A stretch of DNA of 13,075 bases from an uncultured Atopobium sp. (GCA_946647055.1 CAMPCT010000040.1:1-13075), one strand, 5' to 3'; positions 1 through 7,410 are shown, counted from the stretch's first letter. Numbers and translations are program-made. Notes: generated from the sequence alone by a model not told the origin.

Positions 1-395
1 ACGGCAAGGGCAACGTGGGCGTTGGCATGGGCAAGTCCGCCGAGGTGCCCCTGGCAATCCAGAAGGGCGTCGACGACGCGAAGAAGAACATGTTCCATGT
101 GCCCGTGACGGATGAGAGAACCATTCCGCACGAGGTCGAGGGCCACTACGGCGCCGGCCGCGTCCTCATCAAGCCGGCTATCCCCGGTACCGGCGTCATC
201 GCCGGCGGCCCCGTCCGTCCGCTCTTCGAGCTCGCTGGCATCCACAACGTGCTCTCGAAGTCCCTGGGCACCAACAACGCCCTCAACATCATCAAGGCGG
301 CCGCCGAGGGCCTCAAGCAGCTCTCCAGCCCGGCTGAGACCGCCGAGCGCCGCGGCATCACCGTCGGCGAGATGTTCGTCGGGAAGGAGAACTAG
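1..395 (+). CDS. rpsE: 30S ribosomal protein S5, 3' part of gene
   Basis: S5 sits near the decoding centre of the 30S subunit, contacts S4 and S8, and helps translational fidelity. The reading frame is open from base 3, and 130 C-terminal residues are visible before TAG. The first residues ([16 protein letters not shown]) are the conserved end of the N-terminal double-stranded-RNA-binding-like domain. They are followed by the S5 C-terminal domain, with [22 protein letters not shown] and the [13 protein letters not shown] stretch. Roughly the first 35-45 residues lie outside the window. The stop is 2 bases before the rpmD start, as is usual in the spc operon. Identification is secure; only the 5' end is missing. 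Confidence 0.97.
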   Translation, partial: GKGNVGVGMGKSAEVPLAIQKGVDDAKKNMFHVPVTDERTIPHEVEGHYGAGRVLIKPAIPGTGVIAGGPVRPLFELAGIHNVLSKSLGTNNALNIIKAAAEGLKQLSSPAETAERRGITVGEMFVGKEN

Positions 396-397
396 AG

Positions 398-583
398 ATG
401 GCCAACTCTCTCAAGATCACCCTCGTGCGCAGCTGCATGGCCGCCGTCAAGAAGGACCAGACGGCCACCTGCCACGCCCTCGGGCTCAGGAGGATCGGCG
501 ACGTCGTCGTCCAGCCCGACAATGAGTCCATCCGTGGAATGATCTTCAAGGTCAAGCACCTTGTCGAGGTCGAAGAGAACTAG
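398..583 (+). CDS. rpmD: 50S ribosomal protein L30
   Basis: L30 is a small large-subunit protein that binds 23S rRNA. The 61-residue product has the normal bacterial length and fold signature: an N-terminal strand LKITLVRS, a helix with the [18 protein letters not shown] motif, and a C-terminal strand [11 protein letters not shown]. It starts with ATG 7 bases after AAGGAGA (384-390), which lies within the end of rpsE. Its position between rpsE and rplO is the canonical spc-operon order. It has no unusual features. Confidence 0.97.
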   Translation: MANSLKITLVRSCMAAVKKDQTATCHALGLRRIGDVVVQPDNESIRGMIFKVKHLVEVEEN

Positions 584-595
584 GAGTCACCCATC

Positions 596-1045
596 ATGCA
601 GCTGAACGATCTCCGTCCCGCGGAGGGCGCGAAGAAGTCCCGCAAGCGCATCGGCCGTGGCAACTCGTCCGGGTACGGCACCACCGCCGGCCGTGGCTAC
701 AAGGGCCAGCTCTCCCGCTCCGGTGGCGGCAAGGGCGCCGGCTTCGAGGGCGGCCAGCAGCCGCTCGCCATGCGCCTGCCCAAGCTCCCCGGCTTCCGTA
801 ACATCAACCGCGTCGAGTACGCTCCCGTGAACGTCTCCCGCCTCGATGCCGTCTTCGCCGACGGCGACGTCGTCGACGGCGCCAGCCTGGTCGAGAAGGG
901 CATCATCAAGAGCGACTACATCCCCGTCAAGGTCCTGGGTGACGGCGAGATCACCAAGGCCCTCACCGTTCGTGTTGACAAGGTCTCCGCCTCTGCCAAG
1001 GCTAAGATCGAGGCGGCCGGAGGAAAGGTCGAGCTCCCGTGCTAA
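596..1045 (+). CDS. rplO: 50S ribosomal protein L15
   Basis: L15 is a late-assembling large-subunit protein. The 149-residue product has the typical basic, glycine-rich extended N-terminus (residues about 1-55: RKRIGRGNSSGYGTTAGRG and KGQLSRSGGGKGAGFEGGQ) that threads into 23S rRNA. The MRLPKLPGFRN motif and a globular C-terminal domain ending in KIEAAGGKVELPC follow. The start is ATG with AGGAG (582-586), which overlaps the rpmD stop. The last 7 bases overlap the secY start, so the two genes are probably translationally coupled. Confidence 0.97.
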   Translation: MQLNDLRPAEGAKKSRKRIGRGNSSGYGTTAGRGYKGQLSRSGGGKGAGFEGGQQPLAMRLPKLPGFRNINRVEYAPVNVSRLDAVFADGDVVDGASLVEKGIIKSDYIPVKVLGDGEITKALTVRVDKVSASAKAKIEAAGGKVELPC

Positions 1046-2325
1046 AGGGAATAGCCAACGCATTCCGCATCAAGGAGCTGCGTGACAAGATCCTGTTCAC
1101 GCTTGCCATCCTGCTCATCTACCGTGTTGGCGCCCACGTGCCCGTGCCGGGCATCCCCTTCAGGGGCATGCTCGAGGCCTACCAGAACGCGTCGGGCAAC
1201 GCGAGCTTCATCTCGGTGCTCGACCTGTTCTCGGGCGGCGCCCTCTCGCGCGTCTCGGTCTTCTGCCTGGGCATCATGCCCTACATCACGGCCGAGATCA
1301 TCATGCAGATGATGCAGGCAGTCGTCCCCTCCCTCGGCGAGCTTGCTCGCGAGGGAGAGGCCGGCCAGCGCAAGATCACGCAGTACAACCGCTACCTGAC
1401 GATTGGCCTTGCCACCCTCAACTCGGTTGGCTACCTGTTCCTGTTCAAGAGCGCGTCCTTCGGCATCAGCTTCGCCGGGCTCGCCCTCCCCGAGTGGGTC
1501 ATGAACACGGTCGTCGTCTTCACCATGGTCACCGGCGCCATCATCATCATGTGGCTCGGCGAGATCATCACCCAGCGTGGCATCGGCAACGGCATGTCGC
1601 TGATCATCTTCACCAACATCATCAGCGGCCTGCCCTCCGCGTTCCGTGCGTCCATCGCAACCGGCAACGCGGGTGTCATCGCCACCCTGGTCACGCTCGT
1701 CGTGATCCTCGCGGTCATCCCGCTGATCGTCTTCATCGAGCGCGGCCAGCGCAGGATCCCCGTCCAGTACGCCAAGCGCGTCGTCGGGCGCAGGGTCATG
1801 GGTGGCCAGAGCACCTACCTGCCCATCAAGGTCAACACCGCCGGCGTGGTGCCCATCATCTTCGCCAGCGCCATCCTGTACCTCCCGGCGCAGCTCGCGG
1901 TGTTCTTCCCCGGCGTGGGCTGGATCCAGTCGTTCGCCAACGCCATCTCGACCGGCTGGCTCAACTGGATCCTCTCGATCGTCCTGATCGTGTTCTTCGC
2001 GTACTTCTACACCTCGATGGTCTTCAATCCTGACGAGACCGCCGACAACCTGCGCAAGCAGGGCGGCTTCATCCCTGGCGTCCGCCCGGGTGCCGCGACG
2101 GCCGCCTACATCAAGAGCACCCTCGACCACATCACGCTGCCGGGCGCCGTCTTCATGGCCCTCGTCGCCGTGGTGCCCTCGATCATCTTCTCCTTCACGT
2201 CGAACCAGCTCATCCAGGCCTTCGGCGGCACGTCGATCCTCATCATGGTCGGCGTCGCGATGGACACGATCTCGCAGCTCGAGAGCCAGCTCAAGATGCA
2301 CAACTACGACGGCTTCTTCAAGTAG
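1039..2325 (+). CDS. secY: Protein translocase channel subunit SecY
   Basis: SecY is the channel of the SecYEG translocon in the cytoplasmic membrane. It passes or inserts unfolded proteins driven by SecA or the ribosome. The 428-residue product shows the ten hydrophobic segments of the family, beginning with ILFTLAILLIYRVGAHVPVP at about 19-38. The family motifs are present: LGIMPYITAEIIMQ (78-90) and QRGIGNGMSLIIFTNII (179-195). The cytosolic loop C4 has basic residues around ERGQRRIPVQYAKR (234-247), and loop C5 has NPDETADNLRKQGGFIPGVRPG (330-351), where SecA and ribosomes dock. The GTG start lies within the last codons of rplO, with GGAGGAAAGG (1019-1028) upstream. It precedes adk, as in many Gram-positive spc operons. 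Confidence 0.97.
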   Translation: MLKGIANAFRIKELRDKILFTLAILLIYRVGAHVPVPGIPFRGMLEAYQNASGNASFISVLDLFSGGALSRVSVFCLGIMPYITAEIIMQMMQAVVPSLGELAREGEAGQRKITQYNRYLTIGLATLNSVGYLFLFKSASFGISFAGLALPEWVMNTVVVFTMVTGAIIIMWLGEIITQRGIGNGMSLIIFTNIISGLPSAFRASIATGNAGVIATLVTLVVILAVIPLIVFIERGQRRIPVQYAKRVVGRRVMGGQSTYLPIKVNTAGVVPIIFASAILYLPAQLAVFFPGVGWIQSFANAISTGWLNWILSIVLIVFFAYFYTSMVFNPDETADNLRKQGGFIPGVRPGAATAAYIKSTLDHITLPGAVFMALVAVVPSIIFSFTSNQLIQAFGGTSILIMVGVAMDTISQLESQLKMHNYDGFFK

Positions 2326-2343
2326 GGACTAGGGGGAACCACC

Positions 2344-2970
2344 ATGAACATCGTCCTTCTCGGCGCACCCGGCGCAGGCAAGGGAACCCAGGGCCAGAGG
2401 CTCGTGGCAGACTACGGCTTTGCCCACATCTCCACTGGCGACATGCTTCGCGCCGCCGTCAAGGCCAACAGCGAGCTGGGCCAGAAGGCCAAGTCCTACA
2501 TGGACGCCGGCCAGCTGGTCCCCGACGAGTTGATCATCGACCTCGTCAAGGAGCGTCTCGCGCAGCCTGACGCCGCCGAGGGTGCCATGCTCGATGGCTT
2601 CCCGCGCAACATCGCGCAGGCCGAGGCCCTCGACGCCGCGCTGGCCGCGTCGGGAAGCAAGCTTGACGGGGCCCTCCTCGTCGACGTCGCCCCCGAGGTC
2701 ATCGTCAACCGCCTCTCCTCGAGGCGCACCTGCCGCTCCTGCGGCTACACCGGCAACGCCTCCGACGAGGTCTGCCCGCGCTGCCAGGGCGAGATGTACC
2801 AGCGCGACGACGACAAGCCCGAGACCATCAAGAACCGTCTCGACGTCTACCAGAGCCAGACCGCCCCGCTGGTCGCGTACTACGAGAACCAGGGCAAGCT
2901 CTGGTCCGTCGACGGCGACCGTCCGGTCGACGAGGTCTACGCCGACGTGAAGAAGGCGCTTTCGCTGTGA
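2344..2970 (+). CDS. adk: Adenylate kinase, zinc-LID type with shortened loop
   Basis: This cytosolic enzyme interconverts ATP + AMP and 2 ADP. The 208-residue protein has the P-loop GAPGAGKGT at 7-15, the AMP-binding segment STGDMLR at 30-36, LDGFPRN at 83-89, and the LID segment followed by YQRDDDKPETIKNRL. The LID carries four cysteines (130, 133, 144, 147) that fit a structural zinc site, as in Gram-positive enzymes. The CxxC pairs are separated by 10 residues, whereas the well-known Bacillus enzymes have 16. The protein is correspondingly a little short. It starts with ATG preceded by AGGGGGA, 18 bp after secY. Its end overlaps the map GTG start. Confidence 0.97.
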   Translation: MNIVLLGAPGAGKGTQGQRLVADYGFAHISTGDMLRAAVKANSELGQKAKSYMDAGQLVPDELIIDLVKERLAQPDAAEGAMLDGFPRNIAQAEALDAALAASGSKLDGALLVDVAPEVIVNRLSSRRTCRSCGYTGNASDEVCPRCQGEMYQRDDDKPETIKNRLDVYQSQTAPLVAYYENQGKLWSVDGDRPVDEVYADVKKALSL

Positions 2971-3749
2971 TCAAGATCAAGACGCCTTCAGAGATAGAGG
3001 AAATGAAGGTCGCCGGAGCGCTGTCCAAGATGGCGCTCCGGCGCGTCGGTGCCGCAATCAAGCCCGGCGTGCTCACGAGCGAGCTCGACGGCATCGCCGA
3101 GAGCGTCATTCGCATGCACCGTGCCATCCCCACCTTCAAGGGGTATGGCGGCTTCCCGGCATCCATCTGCTGCAGTGTCAACGACGAGGTCGTCCACGGC
3201 ATCCCGGGCATGCGCATGCTCGAGGAGGGCGACATCGTCTCCATCGACACCGGCGCCACCATCAACGGATGGGTCGGGGACAACGCCTGGACCTTCTACT
3301 GCGGCACCCCCTCGCGCGAGGCCGTCGAGCTCTGCGAGGTCACGCGCGACTGCCTCAAGGCCGGCATCGCCAAGGCCGTGCCGGGCAACCACGTGGGTGA
3401 CATCGGTGCCGCCGTGCAGGAGCTCGCCGAGCGTCACGGCTTTGGCGTCCTGCGCGACTACGTGGGCCACGGCGTGGGCCACGTCATGCACGAGGATCCC
3501 TCCGTGCCCAACTGGGGCAAGCGTGGTCGCGGTCCCAAGCTCCAGGCCGGCATGGTCATCGCGATCGAGCCCATGATCACCCTCGGTGACTACGAGGTCG
3601 CGGTCCAGGGCAACGGGTGGACGGTCTCGACCGTCGACCATTCGATTGCCGCCCACTACGAGAACACCATCGCCATCACCAAGGACGGCCCCGTCATCCT
3701 CACCCAGGACGACGAGGGACCGTGGTGTTCCATGCAGGGCGGCGTGTAG
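2967..3749 (+). CDS. map: Methionine aminopeptidase, type I
   Basis: This enzyme removes the initiator methionine from nascent proteins in the cytosol using a dinuclear metal centre. The 260-residue product has the pita-bread fold motifs. All expected metal ligands are visible: Asp94 (VSIDTG), Asp105 (WVGDNAW), His168 (YVGHGVGH), Glu201 (AIEPM) and Glu232 (HYENT). The accessory histidines 78 and 175 are also present. It lacks an N-terminal SH3-linker or zinc-finger extension, so it is the short type Ia form. The GTG start overlaps the adk TGA by 3 bases, implying coupled translation. The C-terminal tail ending GPWCSMQGGV is slightly longer than the minimal enzyme and of unknown meaning. Confidence 0.97.
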   Translation: MIKIKTPSEIEEMKVAGALSKMALRRVGAAIKPGVLTSELDGIAESVIRMHRAIPTFKGYGGFPASICCSVNDEVVHGIPGMRMLEEGDIVSIDTGATINGWVGDNAWTFYCGTPSREAVELCEVTRDCLKAGIAKAVPGNHVGDIGAAVQELAERHGFGVLRDYVGHGVGHVMHEDPSVPNWGKRGRGPKLQAGMVIAIEPMITLGDYEVAVQGNGWTVSTVDHSIAAHYENTIAITKDGPVILTQDDEGPWCSMQGGV

Positions 3750-3783
3750 GAGCGGGCATCTCTGTGTTCATTAGGTGTCCGCA

Positions 3784-3812
3784 TGGACGGCATGTGTAGT
3801 TTTCGGTAAGAT
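3784..3812 (+). promoter_or_regulatory. Candidate sigma-70-type promoter for infA and downstream ribosomal genes
   Basis: A -35-like TGGACG (3784-3789, 4/6 to TTGACA) and a -10-like TAAGAT (3807-3812) are spaced by 17 bp in the 101-bp gap between map and infA. The expected start is near 3819, about 30 bases before the infA GTG. This would give the infA-rplQ segment its own transcription in addition to read-through from spc. It is a sequence match only. Confidence 0.55.
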
Positions 3813-3850
3813 AGCTTGCTGCTGTCACCGTACGAAAGAGGAATGCACGA

Positions 3851-4069
3851 GTGAGCAAACAGGACGCCATCGAGCTTGAGGGCATCGTTCGCGAGACCCT
3901 GCCCAACGCAATGTTCAATGTCGAACTCGAGAACGGTCACGTCATCCTGTGCACCATCTCCGGGAAGATCAGGATGAACTACATCCGCATCCTCCCGGGC
4001 GACAAGGTCGACGTGGAGATCTCCCCGTACGACCTCACGCGCGGGCGCATCACCTACCGCTACAAGTAG
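3851..4069 (+). CDS. infA: Translation initiation factor IF-1
   Basis: IF-1 binds the 30S A site during initiation and works with IF-2 and IF-3. The 72-residue product is a single OB-fold (S1-like) domain of exactly the usual length. It contains [25 protein letters not shown], then [32 protein letters not shown]. The terminal RITYRYK is typical for the family. The start is GTG, 8 bases after AGAGGA, and a likely promoter lies about 40-65 bp upstream. The next gene, rpmJ, is 131 bp away, an unusually wide gap for this cluster. Confidence 0.97.
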   Translation: MSKQDAIELEGIVRETLPNAMFNVELENGHVILCTISGKIRMNYIRILPGDKVDVEISPYDLTRGRITYRYK

Positions 4070-4079
4070 GCTGTGCCCG

Positions 4080-4165
4080 GCGGGCCTCGGCCCGCATTCA
4101 GCCGAGAACAACCGCCTGCGGCTGGGCGAATACATAGCGTGCGCTAGCTTCCACCTGGCGCGCCA
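4080..4165. promoter_or_regulatory. Palindrome-rich infA-rpmJ spacer
   Basis: The 131-bp gap between infA and rpmJ holds several inverted repeats. GCGGGCC/GGCCCGC (4080-4095) has a 2-base centre. CAGCCG (4099-4104) pairs with CGGCTG (4119-4124). TAGCG/CGCTA (4135-4146) has a 2-base centre. TGGCGCGCCA (4156-4165) is a perfect palindrome. None is followed by a T-run, so this is not a classic terminator. It could be a leader structure, a processing site or a binding site; the function is not known. The rpmJ ribosome-binding site GGAAGGAAG follows at 4188-4196. Confidence 0.4.
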
Positions 4166-4200
4166 CAGAGAACGTAGAGCACTTATCGGAAGGAAGAACG

Positions 4201-4314
4201 ATGAAGGTACGTCCTTCGGTCAAGAAGATGTGCGACAAGTGCAAGGTCATCAGGCGCCACGGCAAGGTCCTCGTGATTTGCGAGAACCCCCGCCACAAGC
4301 AGCGCCAGGGCTAA
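4201..4314 (+). CDS. rpmJ: 50S ribosomal protein L36
   Basis: L36 is the smallest large-subunit protein and binds 23S rRNA through a zinc ribbon. The 37-residue product starts [15 protein letters not shown] and has the standard length. The zinc ligands Cys11, Cys14, Cys27 and His32 are all present, so this is the zinc-binding (C+) form rather than the zinc-free paralogue made under zinc starvation. It starts with ATG 4 bases after GGAAGGAAG. Its stop is 15 bases before the rpsM start. Position between infA and rpsM is canonical. Confidence 0.97.
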   Translation: MKVRPSVKKMCDKCKVIRRHGKVLVICENPRHKQRQG

Positions 4315-4329
4315 GAGAGGAGCACGAAG

Positions 4330-4704
4330 TTGGCCCGTATCAACGGTGTCGACCTCCCGCGCGAGAAGCGCGCCGAGATCGGCCTCACCTATATCTACGG
4401 CATCGGCCGCACCAGCGCCACCAAGATCTGCGAAAAGGCCGGGGTTGACCCCGCCACCAAGGTTCGCGACCTCACCGAGGAAGAGGTCAGCAAGCTTCGC
4501 GACGTCATCGACGCCGAGTACACGGTCGAGGGTGACCTCCGCCGCGAGGTTCGTCAGAACACCGCCCGCCTGATGGAGATCGGCTGCTACCGCGGCCTGC
4601 GCCATCGCAAGGGCCTCCCCGTACATGGCCAGCGCACCCACACCAACGCTCGCACCCGCAAGGGCAAGAAGCGTCAGGTCGGCGCCAAGAAGAAGAACAG
4701 GTAG
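4330..4704 (+). CDS. rpsM: 30S ribosomal protein S13
   Basis: S13 sits in the 30S head, where it contacts the P-site tRNA and forms bridges to the large subunit. The 124-residue product begins [14 protein letters not shown] and includes a helix-two-turn-helix region with [16 protein letters not shown]. It ends with the basic tail [19 protein letters not shown] (about 98-116) that reaches toward tRNA. The start codon is TTG, supported by AGGAG (4318-4322) with 7-base spacing and by the conserved N-terminus. A TTG start is uncommon for a highly expressed ribosomal gene but is well supported here. Confidence 0.96.
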   Translation: MARINGVDLPREKRAEIGLTYIYGIGRTSATKICEKAGVDPATKVRDLTEEEVSKLRDVIDAEYTVEGDLRREVRQNTARLMEIGCYRGLRHRKGLPVHGQRTHTNARTRKGKKRQVGAKKKNR

Positions 4705-4716
4705 GGGGAGTAGACC

Positions 4717-5121
4717 ATGGCACCTGCCAAGAAGAACCAGCGCGTCACGCGCATCAAGCGTTCGGAGCGCAAGAACATCGCCGTGGGCCAGGCCCACATC
4801 AAGAGCACGTTCAACAACACCATCATCTCGATCACCGACCCGCAGGGCAACGTGATCTCCTGGCAGTCCGGTGGCACCGTCGGCTTCAAGGGCTCCCGTA
4901 AGTCCACGCCGTTCGCCGCCCAGATCGCTGCCGAGACCGCTGCCAAGGCGGCCATGGAGCACGGCCTGCGCAAGGTCGCCGTGTTCGTCAAGGGCCCCGG
5001 CTCCGGCCGCGAGACCGCGATCCGCTCCCTCCAGGCCGCCGGCCTCGAGGTCTCGAGCATCCAGGACAAGACCCCCATTCCGCACAACGGCTGCCGCCCC
5101 AAGAAGCGCCGTCGCGTGTAG
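4717..5121 (+). CDS. rpsK: 30S ribosomal protein S11
   Basis: S11 is part of the 30S platform and lies near the mRNA exit and the Shine-Dalgarno helix. The 134-residue product has a lysine-rich N-terminus, the [22 protein letters not shown] motif, the [14 protein letters not shown] segment, and [21 protein letters not shown]. It ends with the conserved [14 protein letters not shown]. The ATG start lies 5 bases after GGGGGAG (4705-4711). It is in standard alpha-operon order. Confidence 0.97.
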   Translation: MAPAKKNQRVTRIKRSERKNIAVGQAHIKSTFNNTIISITDPQGNVISWQSGGTVGFKGSRKSTPFAAQIAAETAAKAAMEHGLRKVAVFVKGPGSGRETAIRSLQAAGLEVSSIQDKTPIPHNGCRPKKRRRV

Positions 5122-5142
5122 CACGAGGAAGGACCAACAGAA

Positions 5143-5748
5143 ATGGCAGTTGATAGGACCCCTGTCCTCAAGAGGTGCAGGTCCCTTGAACTCGATCCCG
5201 TCGTTCTCGGGATCAACAAGAAGTCCAACCGTCAGCCTCGTCGCCAGCGTCGCAACGAGAGCGAGTACGGCCGCCAGCTGCGCGAGAAGCAGAAGGCGAA
5301 GTTCATCTACGGCGTGCTCGAGAAGCAGTTCCGTGGCTACTACGACCAGGCCAAGCGCATCGAGGGCATCACGGGCGACAACCTGATGACCATCCTCGAG
5401 TCCCGCATCGACAACGTCGTGTTCCGCCTCGGCTTCGCCCGCACCCGCAAGGAGGCCCGTCAGACCGTCCGTCACGGCCACATCACCGTGAACGGCAAGC
5501 GCGTCGACATCCCGTCCTACCGCGTCAAGGCCGGTGACGTCGTGGCCGTCTCCAACAAGGCCAAGGACCTCCTCCCCATCAAGGAGGCGCTCATCTCCTC
5601 CGAGCACGTGGCCGTCCCCGGCTGGCTCGAGGTCGACATCGAGAAGCTCCAGGGCTCCGTCCTCCAGCTTCCCTCGCGTGACCAGATCGACCTCATCAGC
5701 GACGAGACCATCGATCCCCAGCTCATCGTCGAGCTCTACTCCAAGTAG
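5143..5748 (+). CDS. rpsD: 30S ribosomal protein S4, zinc-free form
   Basis: S4 is a primary 16S rRNA-binding protein that nucleates 30S assembly. In several bacteria it also represses its own operon. The 201-residue product has the N-terminal S4 domain, then the RNA-binding S4 fold (about 90-155) with LESRIDNVVFRLGFARTRKEARQ and VRHGHITVNGKRVDIPSYRVKAGD. Only one cysteine (Cys12, KRCRSLELDP) remains where zinc-binding homologues have four, so this is the C- form. It starts with ATG preceded by GAGGAAGGA. The alpha operon is intact around it, so S4-mediated feedback is possible, but no pseudoknot target was identified. Confidence 0.96.
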   Translation: MAVDRTPVLKRCRSLELDPVVLGINKKSNRQPRRQRRNESEYGRQLREKQKAKFIYGVLEKQFRGYYDQAKRIEGITGDNLMTILESRIDNVVFRLGFARTRKEARQTVRHGHITVNGKRVDIPSYRVKAGDVVAVSNKAKDLLPIKEALISSEHVAVPGWLEVDIEKLQGSVLQLPSRDQIDLISDETIDPQLIVELYSK

Positions 5749-5773
5749 TAGCCCCCGGTTGGAGGTAGTACAC

Positions 5774-6715
5774 ATGTCAGAGTTCATCCGACCCCAGGTG
5801 TCGGTAGAAGAGGTGAGCGAGAACTTCTCGCGCGTGACCGTCGAGCCGCTCGAGCGCGGCTATGGCGACACGCTGGGAAACTCGCTGCGCCGCGTGCTGC
5901 TCTCCTCGCTCGAGGGTGCGGCGGTCGAGGCCATCTCGATCGACGGCGTCCAGCATGAGTTCACCACCGTCGAGGGCGTCTACGAGGACGTCACCGACAT
6001 CGTCCTGAACGTCAAGGGCCTCGTGTTCCGCTCGATGGGCATCGCCGACGAGGCCGAGGCCTCCATCTCCATCGATGGCCCCGTCACCGTCACCGGTGGG
6101 GACTTCGCCGTTCCCGCCGAGTTCACGCTCGTCAACCCCGAGCACGTCATCTGCACCCTCGGCGAGGGCGCCCACCTCACCATGCGCATGCGCATCGGCG
6201 TGGGCCGCGGCTACGTCTCCGGCGACGACAACCAGCGTGACGGCGACCCCATCGGCATCATCCACGTCGACTCGCTCTTCTCGCCCGTGCGCCGCTGCGC
6301 CAAGGCGGTCGAGCCCTGCCGCGTGGGCCAGCACACCGACTACGACCGTCTCGTCCTCGAGGTCGAGACCGACGGCTCCATCACCCCGCGTGAGGCGGTC
6401 GTCGAGGCCTCGAACATCATCAACCAGCACATGAGCGCCTTCATGTCGCTGGCCGAGGAGCCCGTCGTCACCGAGGATGTCTCCATCTTCGCCAACGGCG
6501 ACGACGACGAGAGCGGCGAGCTTGACAAGCAGATCGAGGACCTGGACCTTTCCGTCCGCTCCTACAACTGCCTCAAGCGCGCCGGCATCCACTCGGTGCG
6601 CCAGCTGGTCGAGTTCTCCGAGAACGACCTGCTCAACATCCGCAACTTCGGCGTCAAGTCCATCGAGGAAGTCAAGGACAAGCTCGAGTCGATGGGCCTT
6701 GGCCTCAAGGCCTAG
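5774..6715 (+). CDS. rpoA: DNA-directed RNA polymerase alpha subunit
   Basis: The alpha dimer is the assembly platform of RNA polymerase, and its C-terminal domain contacts UP elements and activators. The 313-residue product has the N-terminal domain with VEPLERGYGDTLGNSLRRVLLSSL (23-46) and the DSLFSPVRR insert region (166-174). An acidic linker (about 242-257, NGDDDESGELDKQIED) leads to the C-terminal helix-hairpin-helix domain. There VRSYNCLKRAG keeps Arg262, Asn265 and Lys268, which match DNA-contact positions of E. coli alpha. The ATG at 5774 is chosen because GGAGGTAGT (5761-5769) precedes it and MSEFIRP matches the family N-terminus. The same frame is open upstream into rpsD, but that is not coding. 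Confidence 0.97.
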   Translation: MSEFIRPQVSVEEVSENFSRVTVEPLERGYGDTLGNSLRRVLLSSLEGAAVEAISIDGVQHEFTTVEGVYEDVTDIVLNVKGLVFRSMGIADEAEASISIDGPVTVTGGDFAVPAEFTLVNPEHVICTLGEGAHLTMRMRIGVGRGYVSGDDNQRDGDPIGIIHVDSLFSPVRRCAKAVEPCRVGQHTDYDRLVLEVETDGSITPREAVVEASNIINQHMSAFMSLAEEPVVTEDVSIFANGDDDESGELDKQIEDLDLSVRSYNCLKRAGIHSVRQLVEFSENDLLNIRNFGVKSIEEVKDKLESMGLGLKA

Positions 6716-6749
6716 GCTCACGCCGCGAATCTACGTATAGGAGCCAGTC

Positions 6750-7259
6750 ATGCGTCACAACAAGAAGAGCGGCATGAAGCTCGGCACGGATGCCAGCCAC
6801 ACCAAGGCCATCAAGAAGGGCCTGGTTGCCTCCCTGCTCGCCAATGACCGCATCAAGACCACCGTCCAGCGCGCCAAGGCCATCCGCCCCGACGTCGACA
6901 AGGTCGTCACGTGGGCCAAGAAGGGCGACCTCCACTCCCGCCGTCTCGCCATCGCCAAGGTCGGCGACGCCGAGATCGTCCGCGAGGTCTTCGAGAAGGC
7001 CGCCCAGGGCATGTGGGCCGGCCGTGACGGCGGCTACACCCGCATCATGAAGCTTGGCACCCGCAAGGGCGACAACGCCGAGGTCGTCATCATCGAGATG
7101 GTCAACGAGGCCGTCAAGAAGAAGGCCGCGGCCCCCAAGACCGAGGTCAAGAAGGTCGAGAAGGTCGCCGAGCCCGAGCCCGAGGTCGAGGAGACCGTCG
7201 AGGCCGAGGAGCCTGCTGCCGAGGAGCCCGTCGAGGCCGAGGCTGAGGCCGAGGAGTAA
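6750..7259 (+). CDS. rplQ: 50S ribosomal protein L17 with acidic C-terminal tail
   Basis: L17 lies near the peptide exit tunnel of the 50S subunit. Residues 1 to about 122 are the normal bacterial protein, with KSGMKLGTDASHTKAIKKGLVASLL, RAKAIRPDVDKVVTWAKKGDLHSRR and GGYTRIMKLGTRKGDNAEVVIIEMV. A 47-residue extension follows. A Lys/Ala/Pro hinge (122-140) leads into a tail with 15 glutamates in residues 141-169. Such Ala/Glu/Pro extensions occur on L17 in some actinobacterial lineages; their role is not established. The start is ATG with AGGAGC (6739-6744). It is the last gene of the cluster, and the terminator lies 25 bases after the stop. Confidence 0.96.
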   Translation: MRHNKKSGMKLGTDASHTKAIKKGLVASLLANDRIKTTVQRAKAIRPDVDKVVTWAKKGDLHSRRLAIAKVGDAEIVREVFEKAAQGMWAGRDGGYTRIMKLGTRKGDNAEVVIIEMVNEAVKKKAAAPKTEVKKVEKVAEPEPEVEETVEAEEPAAEEPVEAEAEAEE

Positions 7260-7284
7260 CGACCGGCACATCCACGCCAGTCTG

Positions 7285-7318
7285 GGGACCCCGCATGCGT
7301 GCGGGGTCCCTTGCTTTT
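7285..7318 (+). terminator. Intrinsic terminator of the ribosomal cluster
   Basis: GGGACCCCGCA (7285-7295) pairs perfectly over 11 bp with TGCGGGGTCCC (7300-7310) around a TGCG loop and is followed by TTGCTTTT. It sits 25 bases after the rplQ stop, the expected end of the spc-alpha transcript. Confidence 0.93.
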
Positions 7319-7335
7319 GGGCGAAGGCAGGACGA

Positions 7336-7380
7336 GGGGACGGAGGATTTGTCCCAAAGCGGGACAAATCTCATGTCCCC
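7336..7380. repeat. REP-like palindromic element GGGGAC...GTCCCC
   Basis: The inner arms GATTTGTCCC (7346-7355) and GGGACAAATC (7361-7370) are perfect complements around AAAGC. The outer arms GGGGAC (7336-7341) and GTCCCC (7375-7380) also pair, with a 4-base poorly paired zone between the two stems. The GGGGACGG...TTTGTCCC wording resembles dispersed palindromes found beside REP-associated (Y1, IS200-like) transposases in other bacteria. No transposase gene is present here. A related shorter palindrome lies at 10104-10125. It is not a continuation of the rplQ terminator. Confidence 0.6.
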
Positions 7381-7401
7381 CCTCCCCAGCACGAGAGCCC
7401 A

Positions 7402-7410
7402 TGCGATAAT
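7402..7410 (+). promoter_or_regulatory. Extended -10 promoter for truA unit
   Basis: TG-C-GATAAT (7402-7410) is an extended -10 element with 5/6 match to TATAAT. It lies 40 bases before the truA ATG and downstream of the rplQ terminator. No good -35 is seen at the usual distance, which is acceptable for an extended -10 promoter. The expected start is near 7417. Confidence 0.5.

Noticed and set aside
5534..5773. Upstream in-frame extension of rpoA
   Set aside because: It overlaps rpsD, is Ser/Arg/Pro-rich like a shadow frame, and the ATG at 5774 has the correct ribosome-binding site and the conserved N-terminus.
4183..5787. A 534-codon open frame on the minus strand
   Set aside because: It is antisense to rpmJ, rpsM, rpsK and rpsD and is a compositional shadow with no recognisable domain.
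7195..7258. GAGGCC-type low-complexity repeat
   Set aside because: It is explained by the Glu/Ala tail of L17 and is not a separate element.
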